Virus record (IMG/VR): IMGVR_UViG_3300000117_000189
Location: 1-26,924 of that record
Reading direction: 5' to 3' (one strand)
Source of the DNA: a virus
DNA: 26,924 bases
The translations under genes and the position numbers were made by a program. This document shows positions 22,131-26,924 of the stretch, one piece after another; position 1 is the stretch's first letter, and each line of letters begins with the position of its first letter. A model generated the notes under the pieces. That model ran no database searches, was not told the origin of the DNA, and saw only the letters and a program-made list of their open reading frames with translations.

Positions 22131-22969
22131 TTGAAAAGTAATGGATAATATTTGGGCATAAATTCTTTTAAATCATCAATAAACCCTTTTTCCATAGAAT
22201 CAAGGAAAAGCTTTTTTCGTCTGCCGATTGAATCGTTTAATTTCCATTGAAGCCTGCCCCTTCCTGCAACTTTCATTCCCTTAGATTCAATGACCAAGGA
22301 ATAATCATTTTTGCTTGTTGAGTTATTTACCATTATTGAATGCCTCACAAGTTTCTGAACCGCTTTTGACCTCATCAAGCTTGCTCCTTTTGGTTGTCTC
22401 GGAAACCTCACTTTTCCTTCTTTTGCCATCCAATAAAACACGCCTGCGGTCAATCCTTTCCGAGCAATAATTTTGTCAGCTTTTCTTTCTTGTCCGAATA
22501 TATATTTTGCCCACTCGCCCGAGTTGATTCTGTCCTTTTTCTTTATTGCTTTCAGTCTGCCTTTTTTCTTTCCTGTTTTATAAATTTCTCGTTTTGCTGT
22601 TTGCTTAATTGGGTAACCAATCCAACTTTGGTTTGGTTTTGGAAGTTTATAATATTGCCCGCCAAATTTTCCCTTCCCTGCTTTGATCGGTCTTCCCACA
22701 TGCTTTTTTTTGCCGTCCGTATGCATCGTGACAAGTCTTCCACCTTTTTGCCCTTTGTACCTTTTGCCTTCGGGAATTGTTCTTTTGACAATTGCCTTTG
22801 TTGTTGCAATTGGTGTTTGCTTGATCGCTCCCACGAAGACATGACCAAGCTCTGCCTTTATTGTTTTTTCCCTACTCTTGCCCGAGATTTTTGCTAGTCG
22901 ATTAATTACAGCATCAAATCCTTTTTTGTCGATTTCCATCTTAAAGGTATCTGCTGAAAGTTTTGACAT
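22127..22969 (-). CDS. Basic virion-morphogenesis protein (gp10-like candidate)
   Basis: 280 residues and very Lys/Arg-rich. The first 60 residues, with GFDAVINRLAKISGKSREKT (18-37) and the helix after it, resemble the helical start of HK97 gp10-type neck proteins. The segment RKGLTAGVFYWMAKEGKVRF in the middle and YYPLLFK at the end look conserved in environmental phages. Its place between terminase and gpW is unusual for a neck protein. It could bind DNA or portal during packaging. TAATG couples it to the terminase gene. Confidence 0.5.
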   Translation of the reverse strand: MSKLSADTFKMEIDKKGFDAVINRLAKISGKSREKTIKAELGHVFVGAIKQTPIATTKAIVKRTIPEGKRYKGQKGGRLVTMHTDGKKKHVGRPIKAGKGKFGGQYYKLPKPNQSWIGYPIKQTAKREIYKTGKKKGRLKAIKKKDRINSGEWAKYIFGQERKADKIIARKGLTAGVFYWMAKEGKVRFPRQPKGASLMRSKAVQKLVRHSIMVNNSTSKNDYSLVIESKGMKVAGRGRLQWKLNDSIGRRKKLFLDSMEKGFIDDLKEFMPKYYPLLFK

Positions 22970-24762
22970 TACATTTCCTCGGGTTCGTGTTGTTCGCTTA
23001 ATGGCTTTCTTTTGAAATCTTTTGGACGATCAACTTTGCTTCCTGTTTTAGTCTTTCGGAAAAAGTAACCCATTGCAAGTCCGTAGTTTAAGCAGTCAAA
23101 CCAATGGTTTTCACGATCTACTTGTTTAAACTCAAACTGCCTTCTTCCGCTTCGGTCTCTTATTTCAATTTCTACTTCTGCCAGGAGATGCCGATAGAGT
23201 AAAGCATCTGCATTTCTGTAAATGCTAAGTCCCGCAATTGATTGATTTCTCATCTGCACCAGCATCCTTTTAAAATGGGAATTGTTTATGTCAAAGCGTG
23301 TTATTGTTCCGACCTTGGCTTCGTCTTTGTTTCCATCAATTGGGTTGACTTGCACAAGGTTTAATTGCCCCTGCATCTTTTGTTGTCCTCGGATGGCAAA
23401 CCATCTCGAGCCTAGTCTTTTGACATTACTTAAAACAAAGCCTGTGTTGTATGCAGAATCCACGCCTGCAAAGTCGCATTGGTATCTTTTGTATAGGTCA
23501 TCTAATTCATCAAAATTGTCAGCCCTTCCATTGTCTACAATGTGGCAAATTCCGTTTGTATCATGTGCTGTAATCATCCAATAAAACTCGTATTTTTGAA
23601 CATCACAAGTAAGGATCATTATTGAGTTTGGAGGTATTTCTCCTTTGCTAAATTCTGACTCTAGTTCTTTCATTTTTATTATGTCAGGCGTGTCCTCTGT
23701 TTCATGCCTCCAAGGCAACGCTTGAAAAGAGTTTCTAAAGTCTTGCAATTCATTTGTGCCCTTTGCTTCAAGAAACATTCGAGCAGAATCTTTGATGCTT
23801 ATGTAAGAAGAATAAAGCGAGTTAAGATGGTAACCTTGATGCGATTCATCAGCGAGCGGGTTTGTGCTTTCCCACTTGGCAAGGTCATGACTAACCATTT
23901 TGTTTTTGCTTGCTGTATCAGAAACAGAGAAACCACAATAAGGGCAAACAAGCTTTGCTGAATCTGCTGTGGCGTTAATGTCCAGGTCTCCGCCTGCTGT
24001 AACTTTTTCCCATTGAACAGAAAATTTTTCTTCGTCTTTTGCAAATCCAATTTCTGCAAGTTCATTGCAATTTAAACAAGGGACCCGATATGTTTTGAAA
24101 GTGCTTTGCTTCAGGTGGTGGTAAATTGTTTCTGCTCCATCATCAATAGTTGGCGTGCTTGCCAAAACAAAAAGCTTGGATGACCCATAAGCCTTGATCC
24201 TGTTACTTGCTAGTTGAATTGCTCCTGCTTCTTTTTTGTTTCTTACTTCTGCCTTGTCGCACTCATCAAAGCAAACAACCGCACAAGGGAAAGAAGCTAA
24301 TTTACCTGCTGATCCTGCTCCGCCCAAATGTACATTGCAAGATTTCAAATTATAGGTGAGGATTGAAAAGTTGTCAGGGTTATCAGGCAAAATCTTTGAA
24401 ACTTCTTTGGAAGCTCGCATCATTGGTTGAATCCGTTCTTTGCTGATCTGTCTTGCTGATCCATCGCTCGGCATAAGATACAAAACAGGTTTCGGGTTTT
24501 TGGTTACCACATACAAAAGACCGATATGCATCAAGGTTGTCTTTCCTGTTTGTGAGGCAAAGCAAATTGTCAGCTTGTCGGTTTGCTTGTTTCCAAATTG
24601 ATCCAACGGCTCGCATATATATTTATTAAATCCTGCTTTGAAGTAACCCGCATAAGGGGAAACCTCTTTCGGGATATAAATATTTTTTTCTGCCCAATCA
24701 GTGACGGATTGATTTTCTGTTGGTTGAAATACGGAAAGTGCGTGGTCAAGTAATGCGGACAT
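22969..24762 (-). CDS. terL: Terminase large subunit (GpA family)
   Basis: 597 residues from this start. ATPase: Walker A in FASQTGKTTL (Lys about residue 74) and Walker B VVCFDECDK (162-170), with LYLMPSDGSARQISKERIQP between them. Two CxxC pairs (CLNC and CPYC) form a probable zinc ribbon. Nuclease: TCDVQ and GVDSAYNTG supply acidic residues. GpA-family enzymes cut concatemers, usually at cos sites, and pump DNA into the head. The ATG at 24762 follows AACAGAAA directly. An ATG at 24807 would add 15 residues but overlaps the small subunit by 62 bases instead of 17. Confidence 0.95.
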   Translation of the reverse strand: MSALLDHALSVFQPTENQSVTDWAEKNIYIPKEVSPYAGYFKAGFNKYICEPLDQFGNKQTDKLTICFASQTGKTTLMHIGLLYVVTKNPKPVLYLMPSDGSARQISKERIQPMMRASKEVSKILPDNPDNFSILTYNLKSCNVHLGGAGSAGKLASFPCAVVCFDECDKAEVRNKKEAGAIQLASNRIKAYGSSKLFVLASTPTIDDGAETIYHHLKQSTFKTYRVPCLNCNELAEIGFAKDEEKFSVQWEKVTAGGDLDINATADSAKLVCPYCGFSVSDTASKNKMVSHDLAKWESTNPLADESHQGYHLNSLYSSYISIKDSARMFLEAKGTNELQDFRNSFQALPWRHETEDTPDIIKMKELESEFSKGEIPPNSIMILTCDVQKYEFYWMITAHDTNGICHIVDNGRADNFDELDDLYKRYQCDFAGVDSAYNTGFVLSNVKRLGSRWFAIRGQQKMQGQLNLVQVNPIDGNKDEAKVGTITRFDINNSHFKRMLVQMRNQSIAGLSIYRNADALLYRHLLAEVEIEIRDRSGRRQFEFKQVDRENHWFDCLNYGLAMGYFFRKTKTGSKVDRPKDFKRKPLSEQHEPEEM

Positions 24763-25378
24763 TTTCTGTTTGTTTATTTTTTTTAAAGTTTTTCTGCAGG
24801 TCTTCAAATACTTGATTCATTTCTTTTTCTAGTATTGCTTCTGCACGGCTCGGGTCGTTTGGGTTTAGAGCGTTGCATAAGTTCTCGGGCATTTGCTCTA
24901 GTGCTTTTTTTAAAGGATACAAAACTTGGAGCAAAACTTTTTGAGCTTCGTCCGCATCAACTAATTTTCCCTCTCGCTCCAGGACATTAAGTTTTTCAAT
25001 TCTGTTTTTTAGAGCTATATTTTCTGCCTGCCCTTCCATCAACTGCCCTTTTAAATCAATGAGGTCTTGAGCGTGAAAAGTCTTTCCTCCGATTTCAATT
25101 TTTCCCGATCCTTGCTTGGCCAATCCTGCCCTTACTTGCAACCACTCTTTGGCTTCTTCTGTTTGCTCGGGCATCCCGAGTTTTTTGTATTTAAAAAAAG
25201 CACTTCGTGAAATGTCCAAAACCTCCCACTTTTCCTGTCCTCTGTTTTGCTCGAGGGTTTTTCGTTCTGTTGCAGTTAATGTTTTTCCTGCCCTTACCTT
25301 CTCAACAATGTTCTTAAAATCTGCATCTAGTGCTTTCCGGACAAGTTCCTGCTTCAAACCGTCTTGGTTTTCGCTCAT
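24746..25378 (-). CDS. terS: Terminase small subunit (Nu1-like candidate)
   Basis: 210 residues. A DNA-binding-like segment, LDISRSAFFKYKKLGMPEQT (54-73), is followed by AKEWLQVRAGLA, the pattern of Nu1-type small terminase winged helices. A coiled-coil region (about 105-140) and an acidic/basic C-terminus follow. It should recognise the packaging site and recruit the large subunit. Directly upstream of terL and overlapping it by 17 bases, as in lambda. Confidence 0.75.
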   Translation of the reverse strand: MSENQDGLKQELVRKALDADFKNIVEKVRAGKTLTATERKTLEQNRGQEKWEVLDISRSAFFKYKKLGMPEQTEEAKEWLQVRAGLAKQGSGKIEIGGKTFHAQDLIDLKGQLMEGQAENIALKNRIEKLNVLEREGKLVDADEAQKVLLQVLYPLKKALEQMPENLCNALNPNDPSRAEAILEKEMNQVFEDLQKNFKKNKQTENVRIT

Positions 25379-25392
25379 TTTTTATCCTAGAT

Positions 25393-26178
25393 TTATTGGA
25401 GCACATCGGTCGGAGTTGCACCGCCCTCTTTTGTCTGGTTGACAAATGTGTCACTCGTGTCACTTGATGCGCGTTTTTTTCCAAGATACATTTTTGCCCC
25501 TTTTCTGTCAATCTCACTGAAAGGCAGAACAGGCACTTGCAGGCGTGCTTTTGCTCTAGGATTTAAAAAGTAAATGTATCTTAGTTGATAACCTTGCAAC
25601 TGAGTTGCCCCTATTTTTTTTAGAAATGGCAATGCTGAACCACTTCCGGTTTTTCCATATCTCGCTTTAACATTGTTTTTTCCTTGAGAGTTTTTGCCTC
25701 CAAAACCCGGATTAAAAACAATACTGCAAACGACTTCACCATCGGGCATTCTCCACATAGATGTGTTTTTTTTAATATCTGTTAAAACAAAACCGCTTGC
25801 TCGGTAAATAGTGCCGTCACCACATTGTGCTGCATCAGAATAGCTAACAACCCAAGAGATGTGAGGATAAGTTTTTTTAATTATACGCATTGCAACTGAT
25901 ATGGCCCTTGATTCTGAATTGCGTGGCAACCAATCTGCAAAGGCCATTCTGTGCAGTTCAATCCACTCGTTCCACCCTGCATCTTTGAAAAGGTTTCTGC
26001 TTGCGTGCTTGTTAACACTTGGCCCGAACTGCATTACTCCTCCACACTTGCCATTTAAAAAAACGCCAAAATGCACTTGGCTTCGTGGGTCTACTTTTCC
26101 AGAGTAATGTATTGATTTGCAAATACGGTTTCCATCTTGGGCTTTAATTGGTTTTACAATAATTGATTTAGCATTCAT
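25393..26178 (-). CDS. mom: Mom-like adenine modification protein
   Basis: 261 residues. It shows the pattern of phage Mom-family proteins, GNAT-fold relatives that convert adenine in DNA to a carbamoyl-type base and so block restriction. Segments: VHFGVFLNGKCGGVMQFGPS (35-54), EWIELHRMAFADWLPRNSES (71-90), VSYSDAAQCGDGTIYRASGF (111-130), KKNTSMWRMPDG and, after residue 190, QGYQLRYIYFLNP. In Mu, mom is a late gene; here it is second in the late operon and coupled by ATGA to a ParB-domain gene. No Com-like activator was found. The basic C-terminal tail is extra. Confidence 0.85.
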   Translation of the reverse strand: MNAKSIIVKPIKAQDGNRICKSIHYSGKVDPRSQVHFGVFLNGKCGGVMQFGPSVNKHASRNLFKDAGWNEWIELHRMAFADWLPRNSESRAISVAMRIIKKTYPHISWVVSYSDAAQCGDGTIYRASGFVLTDIKKNTSMWRMPDGEVVCSIVFNPGFGGKNSQGKNNVKARYGKTGSGSALPFLKKIGATQLQGYQLRYIYFLNPRAKARLQVPVLPFSEIDRKGAKMYLGKKRASSDTSDTFVNQTKEGGATPTDVLQ

Positions 26179-26816
26179 GGATTTTGCCGGTTAAAAAACT
26201 GACAAACAAAAGCAAGTGCGTTGCCGTTACTGTTTTCATTGATAGTTGATGAGCCATGCCCCATCTCCTTTGCTTTTCTGATTGATGCGTCAACCTCTTC
26301 GATTTGCTCATCATGCAGGGTAAATGTTTTTTGCTGAAACGGTGATTTGTCCCCACTATCTAGTTCTGGCAACCCCACTTCGTTGACTTCGTACTGATGG
26401 AACTGACTCATTAGCCTTTCTAATTCTGCCGAATCAAAGCCGGTGAGGTCTAGGTCGTTTTCTCCTGTGTCCAATTCCTCGAGCAAATCTTTTAAAGTTG
26501 TTGAATCAAGCTCGCTTAGTTCTGCAATTCTATTGTCTGCAATCATGTCGGACCATTCTTCAGCTTCTGATTCGTAATTTTGAACATCGACAGGAACAGA
26601 ATCAAAGCCTGCCTTGATTGCACTTTCAAGCCTGCCGTGCCCTTTGACTATGAAACCACTCCGTTCGCTCACCACAATAGGAGAACGGAAACCTGTGGAC
26701 TTCAAAATCTTAGCTAAAAGCTCAATCTGTTTTGGCGAATGCGTGTTTGGGTTTCTTGGATGTTTCACCAAGTCTGCAACCTTTACGAGTTTTTTGTAAG
26801 CACAATTAATTTTCAT
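26175..26816 (-). CDS. ParB/sulfiredoxin-domain protein
   Basis: 213 residues. ParB-type N-terminal domain: HPRNPNTHSPKQIELLAKIL (18-37), GFRSPIVV, then GFIVKGHGRLESAIKAGF (54-71), the nucleotide-binding box, and SDMIADNRIAELSELD. In many phages this domain is fused to a DNA methylase. Here the methylase is absent and only the short C-terminal segment ENSNGNALAFVCQFF typical of these proteins remains. It is the first gene of the late operon and is coupled to mom. It may be a DNA-binding or NTP-using partner in modification, or act near the packaging site (both inferred). No Shine-Dalgarno site precedes the ATG. Confidence 0.8.
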   Translation of the reverse strand: MKINCAYKKLVKVADLVKHPRNPNTHSPKQIELLAKILKSTGFRSPIVVSERSGFIVKGHGRLESAIKAGFDSVPVDVQNYESEAEEWSDMIADNRIAELSELDSTTLKDLLEELDTGENDLDLTGFDSAELERLMSQFHQYEVNEVGLPELDSGDKSPFQQKTFTLHDEQIEEVDASIRKAKEMGHGSSTINENSNGNALAFVCQFFNRQNP

Positions 26817-26900
26817 GCTCGCAAGCTTGGCAATAGATTAAGATCGGTCAAGGAATAAGTCTACAAAACGAAAAATTTTGGGAAATGTACAAATATCGCG
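26817..26900. other. Non-coding leader between genome end and first late gene
   Basis: 84 A/T-rich bases with no convincing gene. On the minus strand a TTGACC (26853-26848) could be a -35 box but has no good -10 box at 17 bases. In lambda the equivalent place holds the terminase binding sites. No repeat array was seen here. Confidence 0.4.
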
Positions 26901-26908
26901 ACTCACAC
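26901..26908. repeat. Right copy of 8-bp terminal direct repeat
   Basis: ACTCACAC, the last biological bases before the adapter, identical to bases 1-8. If the ends are joined, the octamer sits between two 6-bp palindromes, TCGCGA and TCATGA, that share or nearly touch its ends. This is suggestive of a cleavage site with dyad elements. Confidence 0.55.
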
Positions 26909-26924
26909 AGATCGGAAGAGCGTC
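26909..26924. other. Illumina TruSeq adapter sequence (artefact)
   Basis: AGATCGGAAGAGCGTC is the start of the standard TruSeq read-2-side adapter. It is not phage DNA and should be trimmed. Its presence means that inserts ended exactly at 26908. Confidence 0.97.

Noticed and set aside
26841-26847. A second adapter-like AGATCGG
   Set aside because: Only seven bases match and the following bases diverge from the adapter; chance match in phage sequence.
1-26908. Prophage or diversity-generating retroelement
   Set aside because: No integrase, repressor, attachment core, reverse transcriptase or template repeat was recognised on either strand.

Overview
The window reads as an essentially complete genome of a small tailed bacteriophage (siphovirus type), about 26.9 kb, with every recognised gene on the minus strand. 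The last 16 bases (26909-26924) are an Illumina TruSeq adapter and not biology. The 8 bases before it (ACTCACAC) are identical to the first 8 bases of the window. That is what filled-in 5' cohesive ends would give, so the contig may run from one physical genome end to the other. The host is unknown. G+C is moderate to low (about 33-43% in hand-counted lines), TGA is used freely as a stop, and a few genes have good Shine-Dalgarno sites. The lambda-like order of packaging and head genes suggests a Gram-negative, probably aquatic, host. No integrase, lysogeny repressor, tRNA, rRNA, CRISPR or transposon was seen.

Late region, read right to left from 26816 to 4878: a ParB-domain protein and a Mom-type adenine-modification protein lead the operon. 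They are followed by small and large terminase, a basic gp10-like protein, a gpW-like joiner, a lambda-type portal with an extra C-terminal domain, a strong intrinsic terminator or attenuator, a protease-scaffold fusion, the major capsid protein and a 340-residue virion protein. Next comes an FII-like neck domain fused to thirteen 12-residue repeats and a LamG-like domain. The tail genes follow: terminator-like, tail-tube candidate, chaperone-like, a 911-residue tape measure, then distal-tail and fibre proteins. One fibre protein carries the same 12-residue repeat. The operon ends in five overlapping small membrane-protein genes (4878-6020). Two of these, of 40 and 25 residues, are below normal gene-calling cut-offs. 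No endolysin domain was recognised anywhere.

Early region, 4783 to 95: it starts at a sigma70-like promoter whose -10 box lies in a perfect inverted repeat, a likely operator. It encodes small unknown proteins, an AT-rich MT-A70 adenine methyltransferase, a winged-helix protein, a hidden 22-residue membrane peptide, a recombination/annealing-type protein with an SSB-like acidic tail, a DnaD-like initiator, a DnaC-like helicase loader and a RusA resolvase. Past the last gene lies a 12-bp AT palindrome followed by three 11-bp direct repeats, a candidate origin or packaging site.

Points that stand out: the probable natural termini, the membrane microprotein cassette without a visible lysin, the adhesin-like neck fusion, two adenine-modifying enzymes at opposite ends of the genome, and a recurrent AACAGAAA-ATG start context.
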